A stretch of DNA of 64,000 nucleotides from Limosilactobacillus secaliphilus (GTDB lineage Bacteria > Bacillota > Bacilli > Lactobacillales > Lactobacillaceae). The stretch lies in NCBI RefSeq assembly GCF_001437055.1, contig NZ_JQBW01000006.1:1-64000 (forward strand), read 5' to 3'. Each line of letters starts with the position of its first letter. The stretch's first letter is position 1. A program made the translations under genes and the position numbers. The notes below the pieces were generated by a model that saw nothing but the letters and a program-made list of their open reading frames with translations, searched no databases and had not been told where the DNA came from. Below, piece after piece: positions 1-8,310 of this stretch.

Positions 1-356
1 TTGTTGGTTTCACGTAAGGTGTCGCCTTCTGGTGCCAAGTCACGGTCGTGGAAGCAGAGGAATTGAACCCCTAACTTCTGGTAAAATTCGAAGGCATAGT
101 CAACCTTGGCTAAAGCCTGGTCCATTGGGTCGCTGTACTTGTCGTATGGCCGTTCAGCGGTCCCATCACCGAATGGGTCCACCAGGCGCTGGTCAAAGGT
201 GTGCCAGTAAGCAACGGCAAACCGCAGCCAGTCCTTCATCTTCTTGCCCAGAATCACTTCGTCAGGGTTGTAGTATTGGTAATACAGTCCTGAACGGAGG
301 TGCTTATGTGGACCTACATACTTGATCTTATCGATACCTTTCCATAAATCACTCAT
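1..356 (-). CDS. xylA: xylose isomerase, N-terminal part (cut by window edge)
   Basis: Reading leftwards from 356, the translation begins [19 protein letters not shown] and runs in frame to base 1 (about 118 residues). It contains the xylose isomerase N-terminal signatures [25 protein letters not shown] and [21 protein letters not shown] sequence (here [15 protein letters not shown]). The enzyme interconverts D-xylose and D-xylulose in the cytoplasm, the first step of xylose catabolism. An AGGAGG ribosome binding site lies 8 nt before this ATG; a second ATG at 359 is also possible. A XylR-type operator sits just upstream and xylR is the next gene on the same strand. The C-terminal two thirds lie outside the window. 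Confidence 0.93.
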   Translation of the reverse strand, partial: MSDLWKGIDKIKYVGPHKHLRSGLYYQYYNPDEVILGKKMKDWLRFAVAYWHTFDQRLVDPFGDGTAERPYDKYSDPMDQALAKVDYAFEFYQKLGVQFLCFHDRDLAPEGDTLRETN

Positions 357-377
357 CATTGAGTCCTCCTGTTCATA

Positions 378-398
378 TTAGTTTATATAAACAACTAA
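378..398. promoter_or_regulatory. XylR-type operator upstream of xylA
   Basis: An inverted repeat TTAGTT...AACTAA (left half TTAGTTTAT, right half AACAACTAA) lies about 20 nt upstream of the xylA ribosome binding site. It resembles the xyl operators known from Bacillus and Lactobacillus pentosus. A nearly identical 21-bp site precedes the GH43 gene at 6503-6523, which supports one shared regulator, presumably the neighbouring XylR. Binding is inferred. Confidence 0.7.
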
Positions 399-505
399 CT
401 TACGATTTAAGAATAATCCTTCAACATGAATTTGTAAACCCTTCCAGTAAAAATAAAATTCCTTTTCAGCAACTTGAATGTCAAGCTGACTGGAAAGGAA
501 CCTTA

Positions 506-1684
506 TTAATCGATATGGTTGACCTCTTTAGGCCATTTGAACTTTAAGGAATAATTCTCCATCCCCAAAACGTGATGGATGATTAATGATGATGTACCCA
601 GCAAAGATGGATAACGCGAACCACGAATTTCGTAGATCGGCACATTCATGTTTAAATCAATCAACCGGTGATGAACTTTTCTAAATATATCCGGAATACT
701 TTCCATCAACGGCGAATTCAAGTAGACAACCTGCGGCCCATATGAAACAACAGCATTATAGATTGTCGTCGTTAAAACGGTGATTGCATTATCAATTAAG
801 TTAACCGTGTCAGTATCTCCTCTTTGGTATAACAAATACAGTTGCTTCAATTGATAATTAGGGCGGTGCTTAATCTGCCGGAAGCGATCAAGAATGGCTT
901 TTTCAGAACACAAGGATTCAACCTTAACTAAGGAAGCAGTTGTATCACCACGACGATGGACTAACTGACGGCCGATTTCACCAGCCTGGCCACGATAGCC
1001 CCGATACAAGTCTCCGTCAACAATGATCCCGACCCCTAATCCAGCATGAATACTGATCGTGATCAAGTCATCAACGTTGTTTTCCCGGCCAAAGTCATGT
1101 TCAAATACCGCCACCGCGTTGGCTTCGTTTTCCAAAATGACGGGCACATGGTAACGATCCTCAAAGTATTTCTGCAAGTCAATCGACTTAAAGTCAAAAA
1201 ATGGCGTTGATTGGATCTTATTTTCGTAAACAACCCCATGGACCGAAAAACCGATTCCTAACAAGCCATGATCAGTGTCATCGCTAGCCAGGAAGTTCTC
1301 CATCATCCGGTCAATCTCTTTCAATAATTCACGCACGTTGATCGTGTCCAGTGACTTTTCAGCAACCTGGATCATCTCCCCATTTAAATAGGTAACCAAA
1401 GAACGCAAACCATAACCACCGATATCAAAACAGGCAACCCAGCCGTACTGCTTGTTCAAAGTAATCAAATGGGGACGCCGGCCACCACTGTTGGTCGACT
1501 CACCCAGACCGAGCGATTTAATCAAGCCCGATTTGTTAAGCTCGTTATAAATGGAAGAGACAGTGGATTTATTTAGTTTTAAGATTCGTGCTAATTCAAC
1601 CCGTGAAGTTTGGGAATGGTTGAATAGTTGCTGAATAATCAATTGACGATTGGTAACTCGTGATAAGTTCCGACTACTGACCAT
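506..1684 (-). CDS. xylR: ROK-family xylose repressor
   Basis: 392 residues. The N-terminal winged helix-turn-helix covers about residues 10-65 (SRVELARILKLNKSTVSSIY). The ROK sugar-kinase-like domain follows, with FDIGGYGLRS near residue 87 and the ROK signature GLGVGIIVDGDLYRGYRGQAGEIG around residue 225. The zinc-binding CxCGxxGCxE stretch of ROK kinases is absent, as expected for XylR repressors that bind xylose rather than phosphorylate it. It likely represses xylA and the GH43 gene through the shared operators. It lies just upstream of xylA on the same strand. The start is supported by GGGAGG 10 nt upstream. Confidence 0.88.
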   Translation of the reverse strand: MVSSRNLSRVTNRQLIIQQLFNHSQTSRVELARILKLNKSTVSSIYNELNKSGLIKSLGLGESTNSGGRRPHLITLNKQYGWVACFDIGGYGLRSLVTYLNGEMIQVAEKSLDTINVRELLKEIDRMMENFLASDDTDHGLLGIGFSVHGVVYENKIQSTPFFDFKSIDLQKYFEDRYHVPVILENEANAVAVFEHDFGRENNVDDLITISIHAGLGVGIIVDGDLYRGYRGQAGEIGRQLVHRRGDTTASLVKVESLCSEKAILDRFRQIKHRPNYQLKQLYLLYQRGDTDTVNLIDNAITVLTTTIYNAVVSYGPQVVYLNSPLMESIPDIFRKVHHRLIDLNMNVPIYEIRGSRYPSLLGTSSLIIHHVLGMENYSLKFKWPKEVNHID

Positions 1685-1710
1685 GTAGTTTCTGCCTCCC
1701 TTTCTTCGTC

Positions 1711-1749
1711 AAAAAAGGCTGCTGAAAATGAGTCCATTCTCAACAGCCT
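1711..1749 (-). terminator. Rho-independent terminator after the GH42 gene
   Basis: On the minus strand an AGGCTGTTGA/TCAGCAGCCT stem is followed by TTTTTT. It lies between the GH42 stop (1858) and the xylR start (1684). It should end the transporter-GH42 transcript. If the xylR promoter lies further upstream it could also attenuate xylR. Confidence 0.7.
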
Positions 1750-1857
1750 AAAGTCATTTTAGTTACCGTTGGCATTTAGTGATAACTCTAAATTAATTTT
1801 TTTATCATAAGTTAGTATATCACTTTAACCAACAAATTAAACAGTCACAGATTTCTA

Positions 1858-2916
1858 TTAACGTTCAACCGCCAGTATGGCAACACCATAGCCACCCAAA
1901 TTAATCTGCTTGCCTGTCTTTTCTTCACTTAACAAGTCTTGAGCTCCCGGAACTGGATTGGCGACAACTTGACCAGCTGGGGTGGTATTAACAAAGAAGT
2001 AATACCGTGTCTGATCGTTTTGCCGAACCGTACAATCAACGGTTGCGGCTGCTTGCAGAGCATGACCCGTAATGCCAGCTGCAGAAAAGGCATTCCGGAT
2101 TACTGCCTGCAAGCCATTTTGGTCAAGATAAGTACCGACATGAAAGACCTTACCCTGGCCAAAGTCGTTGACTGTTACAGCCGGTGTACCTGCATAGTAT
2201 TTACCTTCATAGACAGCCACCGCCTTAGCGTTTTCTAGGTGGATAACTTCATCAAGGCCACCGCCTTGTACAACGCCGTCAGCCATCCGAACCGGAATAT
2301 GCTTACCCTGGTCCAAGTGATCCAATTCCTCAATCCAGATGCCAGTCAACTTTCGCAGGCCACCCGGGTAGCCGCCCAGGTAAACATTATCGTTTTCGTT
2401 GACCATGCCGGAGAAAGCGCCGGTTAACAGAATGCCACCCTGCTGGACATACCTCTTCAGGTTTTCACGGTCTTGCTTCGTCACCATGTACATAAACGGT
2501 GCAACAACCAGTTTGTACTGAGACAAATCAGCGGTTGGTGCAACCAAGTCAATGTTGACGTGTTGCCGGGCAATGGCCTGGTAGTAAGCCAGAAGTTTAT
2601 TGATGTAGTTGCGTGAAGTTGCGTTCAGTTCAGCATTAGCCCAATAGTTGTTCCAGTCAAAGATCATGGCAACCTTAGATGGTAATTTGTCGGACTGCAG
2701 AATGCCCGACTTACTCAACCGCTTCAGTTCTTCACCCATTGATGTGATTTCCTTGAAGGCGCGGGTATCTTCCCTACCGGAGTGAGAGATGATTGCTCCA
2801 TGGAACTTTTCAATGCCGGAATATGACTGCTTCATCTGGAAGAATTGCATACTCTGAGCGCCATGGGCCATTGCCTGATAACCAAGCATCCGCATCTGGC
2901 CAGGTGCCTTCAACAT
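1858..2916 (-). CDS. GH42 beta-galactosidase, C-terminal fragment
   Basis: This is the 352-residue 3' part, beginning at an internal Met (MLKAPGQMRML). No convincing ribosome binding site precedes it, so it is probably not translated independently. It contains the A-domain end (HGAQSMQFFQMKQSYSG), the GH42 trimerisation domain and the C-terminal beta domain. Confidence 0.55.
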   Translation of the reverse strand: MLKAPGQMRMLGYQAMAHGAQSMQFFQMKQSYSGIEKFHGAIISHSGREDTRAFKEITSMGEELKRLSKSGILQSDKLPSKVAMIFDWNNYWANAELNATSRNYINKLLAYYQAIARQHVNIDLVAPTADLSQYKLVVAPFMYMVTKQDRENLKRYVQQGGILLTGAFSGMVNENDNVYLGGYPGGLRKLTGIWIEELDHLDQGKHIPVRMADGVVQGGGLDEVIHLENAKAVAVYEGKYYAGTPAVTVNDFGQGKVFHVGTYLDQNGLQAVIRNAFSAAGITGHALQAAATVDCTVRQNDQTRYYFFVNTTPAGQVVANPVPGAQDLLSEEKTGKQINLGGYGVAILAVER

Positions 2917-2946
2917 CTTATTCCAATCCTGCTGGGTCGGTGTTTG

Positions 2947-3882
2947 TTAAATCAACAGGAACGGACGCCGCTTCAAACCATAATAGAGGTCATGCTCCAT
3001 GCCGGTTTCAAAGCCTGACGTGTTGTATTTCGGATATTCATCCCAGGCAATGACATCCTGGTACTGAGCCCACTTGTGATAATCGAAACCATCGTTGAAT
3101 TGCACGAGGTTGGTGAAAATCGGTGTGTCAGCAAAGTACTTGCGAATCGTGTCGTATTCCATCCGGTATTCGTTCAAGAAGGAATCCGACATGAAACGGT
3201 GGAAGTCCATGGTGTCCGCCATCAAAATAGCCATTCCACCATTCCAAGGATAAATGTCGTTGTTGACTGTCGGCGGCTCGATCTGGCTCCAGTCGGTAAC
3301 CGTGTGTGACCAGTAAGCCGTATTCCAAGCCTGATTCAGACGATCAAGAGTCTTGTACTTCTTTTGTAGCCATTCTTGGTAAGCCTTCGTACAGTGTTCA
3401 CAATAACAGTAACCGCCGTACTCGTTGTTCACATGCCAAGCGACAATTGAATCGTGGCCGACAAAATGAGCAGCCAGATGGTCAACCAAATCATGAGCAA
3501 ACTTCAAGTAGGTTGGACTGTTGGGGCAGAAGTTGTGACGCTTGCCGGGCCCCTGCCGAACATGCGTGTTTGGATCAACCCGACCAACGTCTGGATATTT
3601 CTTGACCATCCAGAATGGGAGCGCAGCCGTTGAAGTTGCCATGATGATCTGCATGCCGTTCTTCTCAGCCAATGCGACAACCTTATCCAACAGACTAAAG
3701 TCGTAATGGCCTTCCGACGGTTCAAGCAGGCCCCATGAAAAGACGTTCAACGTCAGCTCGTTGATGTGCGCATCCTTCAGCATGTCCATATCATGTTGCC
3801 ATGTATCTTCCGGCCACTGCTCAGGGTTGTAGTCACCACCAAACATGAAGTGCGAATAAATTTTCTGCAGATTAACTGCCAT
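2947..3882 (-). CDS. GH42 beta-galactosidase, N-terminal fragment
   Basis: This is the translatable 311-residue 5' part of the broken GH42 gene. It contains most of the TIM barrel and the acid/base Glu154 but ends immediately before the nucleophile position. The start is well supported by AAGGAGG 7 nt upstream. Alone it would lack a catalytic nucleophile and is not expected to hydrolyse glycosides. Confidence 0.7.
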   Translation of the reverse strand: MAVNLQKIYSHFMFGGDYNPEQWPEDTWQHDMDMLKDAHINELTLNVFSWGLLEPSEGHYDFSLLDKVVALAEKNGMQIIMATSTAALPFWMVKKYPDVGRVDPNTHVRQGPGKRHNFCPNSPTYLKFAHDLVDHLAAHFVGHDSIVAWHVNNEYGGYCYCEHCTKAYQEWLQKKYKTLDRLNQAWNTAYWSHTVTDWSQIEPPTVNNDIYPWNGGMAILMADTMDFHRFMSDSFLNEYRMEYDTIRKYFADTPIFTNLVQFNDGFDYHKWAQYQDVIAWDEYPKYNTSGFETGMEHDLYYGLKRRPFLLI

Positions 3883-3916
3883 TGATATACCTCCTTATCG
3901 TGACTCAAGACGATAA

Positions 3917-5404
3917 TTAGTTTTCTTGCTTAGCCTTATTCTTCCGTTCAACGACGGCCTTGTTCATGTCGTCAACATCCTTATCAGTCAGAGGATACTT
4001 GGACATGAAGTAGTAAGACAATGCCGCGATAATGATTGGCAGCCAAATTTGGGTGATTTGAATACCAAACAGAGCATGTGGAGTTTGTACCTGAGCCTTG
4101 CTGTTGAACTTGAACAGACCGTTAATGAAGGCAGGCAAGAAGCTGGCGATAACCGTCCCAATCTTGTAAACCAAACCAGTCAAAGCCTTGATAATACCAG
4201 CTGGCCGTTTGCCCGTGTGGTATTCGGCGTAAGTGATCAGTTCAGGTGACAGCCGCCACATGTAACCGGTAGCACTAGTTAAGCCCCAGCTCTTTAAGAA
4301 GGAAGCTAAGTAACCTAACCAAAGTGAGTTCTTCAGTGAAGTAATGCTCCAGATCCACAGCAAAAGTTCACCAACGATAAACATGATGATGAAGAAGTAG
4401 AAGAAGCCCTTCTTACCAAAGACCTTACGGAACCATGGCCATAAAGCAACCAGGAAGATCCCAGGAATGGCACCGATCGTACCGATAGCGGCGATCCATT
4501 CAGAGTGACCGATGTTGTATTGCATGAAGAATGGCCATACACCGTTGGATAACGTGTTCCAAAGACATGCACACAGAACGAACCAGCAGAAGTAACGCAG
4601 ACCTTTGCTTTGCTTCAATTGAATCCAGTAGTCTGAGAAGTGAATCTTTTCAGTTTCCTTCTGAGTTGGCAGAACACGTTCGTGAACACGGAAGTAAGCG
4701 AACAGCATTCCACAGAAACCAATAATCATGTAAATCAGGTAAGCCTTGAACCAAGCTGGCTTAGCTGCTGGAATACCATAGTTACCAAGTGGTGCCTTGA
4801 TACCGAATAAACCGATACTCTTGACTACCTTGTCAGGAGACATCAATTGAACGATAACTGGGAAGATGGTACCGATCAACCAGTAACCGATGTTCCCGAC
4901 CAGTGTGTTGACAGAAATCAAACGCGTCATTGATTCGTTATCACGGGTAATGGATGCCAGTAATGAACCCCATGGCAAAGAAATCATGGTGTAGATCAAG
5001 TTAGTGGCAATGTAAGTACCACCGGCGACCCAAACAATTCCTTTGAAGTTCGGGATCGGAATAAACAGTGATACGGCGCAGGCCATCATTGGCAGCCCCC
5101 AGCCAAGAATCAATGGCTTATATTTACCATGCTTGCTTGGCTTCCGCTTATCGATGATGACCCCAACAATTGGGTCCCAAATAACGTTAACCCAATTGAC
5201 AATCAGGAAAATTGCCGCACCGGCATACGATGCAATTTGGTCAACGTTGGTAAAGTAAAATAGCAGATACGAGCCTAAGAGCCCAAACACGAAATTTTGA
5301 AAAATACTCCCACAACCAAAGGCGACAGCTTCAATCATTTTGACCTTGGCAAACTCATTGTGCCGGTCGTCTTTTTTCGGAGAGCTGGTTAATTTACTAT
5401 CCAT
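3917..5404 (-). CDS. GPH-family glycoside/pentoside:cation symporter
   Basis: 495 residues and about 12 membrane segments. The start MDSKLTSSPKKD is chosen because GGAGGAG lies 4-6 nt upstream; the longer frame to 5461 has no ribosome binding site and would cross the cre site. Typical GPH features are seen: FYFTNV, WDPIVGVIIDKRKPSKHGKYKP (the conserved D-x3-G-x3-D loop) and a second cytoplasmic loop around LITYAEYHTGKRPAG. Family members (XynP, XylP, MelB) import oligosaccharides or glycosides with cations. It forms an operon with the GH42 gene 34 nt downstream and is divergent from the AraC regulator, so it probably imports a beta-xyloside or galactoside. The exact substrate cannot be told from sequence. 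Confidence 0.85.
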   Translation of the reverse strand: MDSKLTSSPKKDDRHNEFAKVKMIEAVAFGCGSIFQNFVFGLLGSYLLFYFTNVDQIASYAGAAIFLIVNWVNVIWDPIVGVIIDKRKPSKHGKYKPLILGWGLPMMACAVSLFIPIPNFKGIVWVAGGTYIATNLIYTMISLPWGSLLASITRDNESMTRLISVNTLVGNIGYWLIGTIFPVIVQLMSPDKVVKSIGLFGIKAPLGNYGIPAAKPAWFKAYLIYMIIGFCGMLFAYFRVHERVLPTQKETEKIHFSDYWIQLKQSKGLRYFCWFVLCACLWNTLSNGVWPFFMQYNIGHSEWIAAIGTIGAIPGIFLVALWPWFRKVFGKKGFFYFFIIMFIVGELLLWIWSITSLKNSLWLGYLASFLKSWGLTSATGYMWRLSPELITYAEYHTGKRPAGIIKALTGLVYKIGTVIASFLPAFINGLFKFNSKAQVQTPHALFGIQITQIWLPIIIAALSYYFMSKYPLTDKDVDDMNKAVVERKNKAKQEN

Positions 5405-5446
5405 ATTTCTCCTCCTGTAACAAATTAAAATAACAATTGCACGTCT

Positions 5447-5460
5447 TGAAATCGCTTTCA
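5447..5460. promoter_or_regulatory. cre site (CcpA) before the transporter gene
   Basis: TGAAATCGCTTTCA matches the Gram-positive catabolite-responsive element consensus TGWAANCGNTNWCA at every position. It lies 43 nt upstream of the transporter start and just downstream of a possible -10 (TATTAT near 5470). It predicts CcpA repression of the transporter-GH42 operon when preferred sugars are present. Confidence 0.8.
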
Positions 5461-5578
5461 AAACACCTTTATAATATGCAAAAGCATTAATATGTGCTAT
5501 ATCATAATTGGTTGGGTTATTATCAAAACTAACTCAATTTATTTTTCAACTTAGTTAATTGATTTTAGGTACGTAATT

Positions 5579-6454
5579 ATGAGCCAAGAAGATTTATACC
5601 GAAATGCCGTTCATTATCCAATGTTTGATTGGCAAGTTTCTCTCTTTGGGGCACACAGTCAGAGGGTCAGTGATGATTGGAGTTGCCCTGTCGACAGCCA
5701 CCAAGCCTTCGAAACGATTGCGGTCTTGAACGGACAAGAACAAGTTACTGTCGAAAAACACAGTTATTTACTAAAAATGGGTGACATTATTCTGATCAAA
5801 CCGGGACAACTGCATTCGGTCAAGTCCGCGGGCGATCTTGAATACTTTAACTTCCACTTCATCCTGGATAGTCCCCTCTTCAACGTTGCCTTGGCAAATA
5901 GTCAGCAGTTTATTTTTAAACATGATTCACTCTTTGCTACAACCGCCTGGCCAATTTTCCGCCAACTGATGCAGCTTAACCACCAGCCGGACTTGTTTGA
6001 TTCTCAGCTACGTGCGCAAATTTTTCTCTGTCGCTTTCTCCTCTTGTTAAATGACTTTACGGCAACTCAGGCCAAGGACGACGGGAAAACGTCAAGGGCC
6101 CATCCACTGGCAATCAAGTTTTACAAGGCAATCAAATCCATCTTCAACGAACGCCTATACCACTCCGATCAAAGCGGGATTTCTAGCTCGACCATCATCG
6201 AAAAGGCGTTGGCTGACACTAACATCTCTCACAGCTACGCTAACCACATTTTTCGGGAGGCCTTTGGGATTAGTCCCCGGCATTTTCTCTCGTCTTTAAT
6301 GGAGGAAGCCGCCAAAGAACTGCTGACGCTGCCTGGTAATACCACCACTTCTGTCGCTCAAGACCTGGGTTACACCAATCCGGCCAACTTCTCCCGGCAG
6401 TTCAAGAAGTGGACCGGCATGTCGCCTTCTGCATACCAGCAGCACATTCACTAG
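5579..6454 (+). CDS. AraC-family transcriptional regulator with cupin sensor domain
   Basis: 291 residues. The N-terminal half is a cupin-like sugar-binding domain (FETIAVLNGQEQVTVEKHSYLLKMGDIILIKPGQLHSV-type beta strands, residues 45-82). The C-terminal 100 residues carry two helix-turn-helix motifs (ISHSYANHIFREAFGISPRHF and TTSVAQDLGYTNPANFSRQFKKWTGMSPSAY). It is divergent from the GPH transporter and followed by the GH43 gene, so it likely activates one or both in response to an oligosaccharide. The ribosome binding site is weak (TAGG), so the start is only moderately certain. Confidence 0.87.
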   Translation: MSQEDLYRNAVHYPMFDWQVSLFGAHSQRVSDDWSCPVDSHQAFETIAVLNGQEQVTVEKHSYLLKMGDIILIKPGQLHSVKSAGDLEYFNFHFILDSPLFNVALANSQQFIFKHDSLFATTAWPIFRQLMQLNHQPDLFDSQLRAQIFLCRFLLLLNDFTATQAKDDGKTSRAHPLAIKFYKAIKSIFNERLYHSDQSGISSSTIIEKALADTNISHSYANHIFREAFGISPRHFLSSLMEEAAKELLTLPGNTTTSVAQDLGYTNPANFSRQFKKWTGMSPSAYQQHIH

Positions 6455-6502
6455 GGAGCGCAGATTTCTGTTCGCTAATGAATTTACTGTTATATAATTA
6501 AG

Positions 6503-6523
6503 TTAGTTTATTTGAACTACTAA
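6503..6523. promoter_or_regulatory. XylR-type operator upstream of the GH43 gene
   Basis: Left half TTAGTTTAT and right half GAACTACTAA form an inverted repeat 32 nt upstream of the GH43 start. It matches the site at 378-398 upstream of xylA except for a few central bases. This indicates that the GH43 gene has its own promoter under the same control as xylA. Confidence 0.7.
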
Positions 6524-6555
6524 CTCGATATTTTATCAACAAGTGAGGCCTTATT

Positions 6556-8184
6556 ATGACACAATACATTACTAATCCAGTCTTGCACGGTTTCAATCCG
6601 GACCCAAGTTTGTTACGAGTTGGCAAGGATTACTATTTGGCAACTTCAACCTTTCAATGGTTCCCTGGCGTCTCGATCTATCACTCCACGAACCTGATTA
6701 ATTGGGAAATTGCTAACCGGCCGCTGGCTAATACCAAGCTCCTCGACTTGCAGGGAGTTCCCGATTCTGGCGGTGTCTGGGCACCTGATCTGTCTTATCA
6801 CGATGGCCAGTTCTGGCTGGTTTATTCAAACGTGAAGTCCTTACGTGCCGCTTTCAAAGACACGCCTAACTTCTTAACCACGGCCAAGAGCATTGATGGA
6901 CCATGGTCTGACCCGGTCATCTTGAATGCCAACGGTTTTGATGCCTCAATGTTCCATGACCAGGATGGCAAGCATTACTTAGTCAACATGGTCTGGGACT
7001 ACCGTGGTTACAAGCACTCCTTCTATGGCATCCAACTTCGAGAATACTCCACCACCGAAAAGAAACTGGTTGGTCCAGCTCACCTGTTATGGAAGGGTAC
7101 TAAGGATGGCTTAGTTGAAGGTCCTCACCTCTACCACATCGGTGACTATTACTACCTCTTCTGTGCTGAAGGCGGTACTCACTGGGCCCATGAAGAAGTC
7201 GTTGCCCGGTCCAAGTCGTTATTGGGGCCTTACGAAATGCAACCGGATGGCCCAATTCTGTCGGACTTGAATGCAGCCCGGAACCCATTGCAAAAGAGTG
7301 GCCATGCGTCATTAATTGATACGCCGGACCACAAGGAATGGTACATCGCCCACCTGACTGGTCGTCCGCAACACCATCCAACCGATTCGGCCATTGATCC
7401 CCGTGGCTGGTGCTCACTGGGACGCGAAACCGCCATTCAGAAGATTGAATGGGATCAAGAAAAATGGCCGCATGTCGTTGGTGGCATGCAAGGATCCTTG
7501 AAAGTTGCTGGACCGGTATCAGGCACTCCTGCGCAACCAATCAAGTCCAACAGTGAACGTGTTGACTACGCAAAGGGACAAACAAGCCCGAACTTCCAAA
7601 CATTACGGAACCCGCTTAAGTCCTTCGCTCATGTTGAAAACGGCAAGGGGCTGGTAATGAATGGCCGTTGTGCACCATCGTCATTGTTTGACGTCTCACT
7701 CTTGGCACGTCGCTGGCAGTCTTACCACTTCGTCTCGACGACTAAACTTTCCTTCAAGCCAACGACCTTCCAGCAATTGGCCGGGATGATTAATTATTAC
7801 GACTCCAAAGACTATACAGGTATCTATGTTTCCTACGACCAGGATCGGCAGGAGCGGATTTTGGAAATCATCAGTTGCGACGCCGAAGACTATACCTTCC
7901 CACTGGGAGAAAAAGGCCGGGTTGTCCTCCCAGTTGACAAGGACGTTTACCTGCGCACCACTCAAGATGGGGTTGAATACCATTATTCATACTCACTGGA
8001 TGGGCAAGAATGGCATGACCTGGGTCCAAGCTTTGATTCCTTAAAGCTTTCTGATGACTATATCTTTGATAACTATGGTCCCCACGCCTACTTCACCGGC
8101 GCCTTTACGGGCATGTTTGCCTCCGATTTGACTGGCGGTGCTCTCCCTGCCACCTTTGCTTTCTTTGACTATCAAGAAAAGTAA
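6556..8184 (+). CDS. xynB: GH43 beta-xylosidase (possible alpha-L-arabinofuranosidase side activity)
   Basis: 542 residues, the usual size of two-domain GH43 xylosidases. The five-bladed propeller domain occupies about residues 1-320. The catalytic residues are visible: general base Asp16 in NPDPS, pKa modulator Asp129 in FDASMF and general acid Glu188 in VEGPH. The C-terminal beta-sandwich (about 330-542) closes the active site in this subfamily. There is no signal peptide, so it acts in the cytoplasm on imported xylo-oligosaccharides and releases xylose for XylA. A GTGAGG ribosome binding site lies 7 nt before the ATG. Regulation by XylR is suggested by the operator just upstream. Confidence 0.92.
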   Translation: MTQYITNPVLHGFNPDPSLLRVGKDYYLATSTFQWFPGVSIYHSTNLINWEIANRPLANTKLLDLQGVPDSGGVWAPDLSYHDGQFWLVYSNVKSLRAAFKDTPNFLTTAKSIDGPWSDPVILNANGFDASMFHDQDGKHYLVNMVWDYRGYKHSFYGIQLREYSTTEKKLVGPAHLLWKGTKDGLVEGPHLYHIGDYYYLFCAEGGTHWAHEEVVARSKSLLGPYEMQPDGPILSDLNAARNPLQKSGHASLIDTPDHKEWYIAHLTGRPQHHPTDSAIDPRGWCSLGRETAIQKIEWDQEKWPHVVGGMQGSLKVAGPVSGTPAQPIKSNSERVDYAKGQTSPNFQTLRNPLKSFAHVENGKGLVMNGRCAPSSLFDVSLLARRWQSYHFVSTTKLSFKPTTFQQLAGMINYYDSKDYTGIYVSYDQDRQERILEIISCDAEDYTFPLGEKGRVVLPVDKDVYLRTTQDGVEYHYSYSLDGQEWHDLGPSFDSLKLSDDYIFDNYGPHAYFTGAFTGMFASDLTGGALPATFAFFDYQEK

Positions 8185-8202
8185 TTCATCATCAACTAAA
8201 AG

Positions 8203-8249
8203 AAAGGAATTTCGCCACAATAACAATGTGCGTGACGAAATTCCTTTTT
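8203..8249 (+). terminator. Rho-independent terminator after GH43 gene
   Basis: AAAGGAATTTCG and CGAAATTCCTTT form a 12-bp stem followed by T residues. Its T tract overlaps the -35 box of the next promoter. Confidence 0.85.
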
Positions 8250-8276
8250 GTGTTAACGCCAAATCCGCGCTATAAT
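8248..8276 (+). promoter_or_regulatory. sigma-70 promoter of the lipoprotein gene
   Basis: TTGTGT (8248-8253) and a perfect TATAAT (8271-8276) are separated by 17 nt. Because the ATG at 8275 lies inside the -10 box, translation must begin further downstream. Confidence 0.75.
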
Positions 8277-8310
8277 GACGAGCATGATTAATAGAAAGCG
8301 AGCAATATTA

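Larger units (their letters stand above)
1858..3882 (-). pseudogene. GH42 beta-galactosidase interrupted by an in-frame TAA
   Basis: Two reading frames, 3882-2947 (311 residues) and 2946-1858, are in the same frame and separated only by a TAA codon at 2949-2947. Ignoring that codon gives a 674-residue protein, the normal length for GH42. The first part has the GH42 catalytic barrel: GGDYNPEQWPEDTW at the N-terminus, the acid/base Glu154 in HVNNEYG, and the zinc cysteines in CYCEHC. The TAA is codon 312, within RPFLLI-stop-QTPTQQDW. In the family this position is the nucleophile Glu of the PFLLMEQxP motif (GAA to TAA is one change). The second part carries the trimerisation and C-terminal beta domains. 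It follows the GPH transporter gene by 34 nt. It is probably inactive unless the stop is read through or is a sequencing error. Confidence 0.88.

Noticed and set aside
5527..5560. ACTAA and TTAGT half-sites between transporter and AraC genes, resembling XylR arms
   Set aside because: The halves are in the reverse order and wrong spacing compared with the two good operators, so they are not called as a XylR site.
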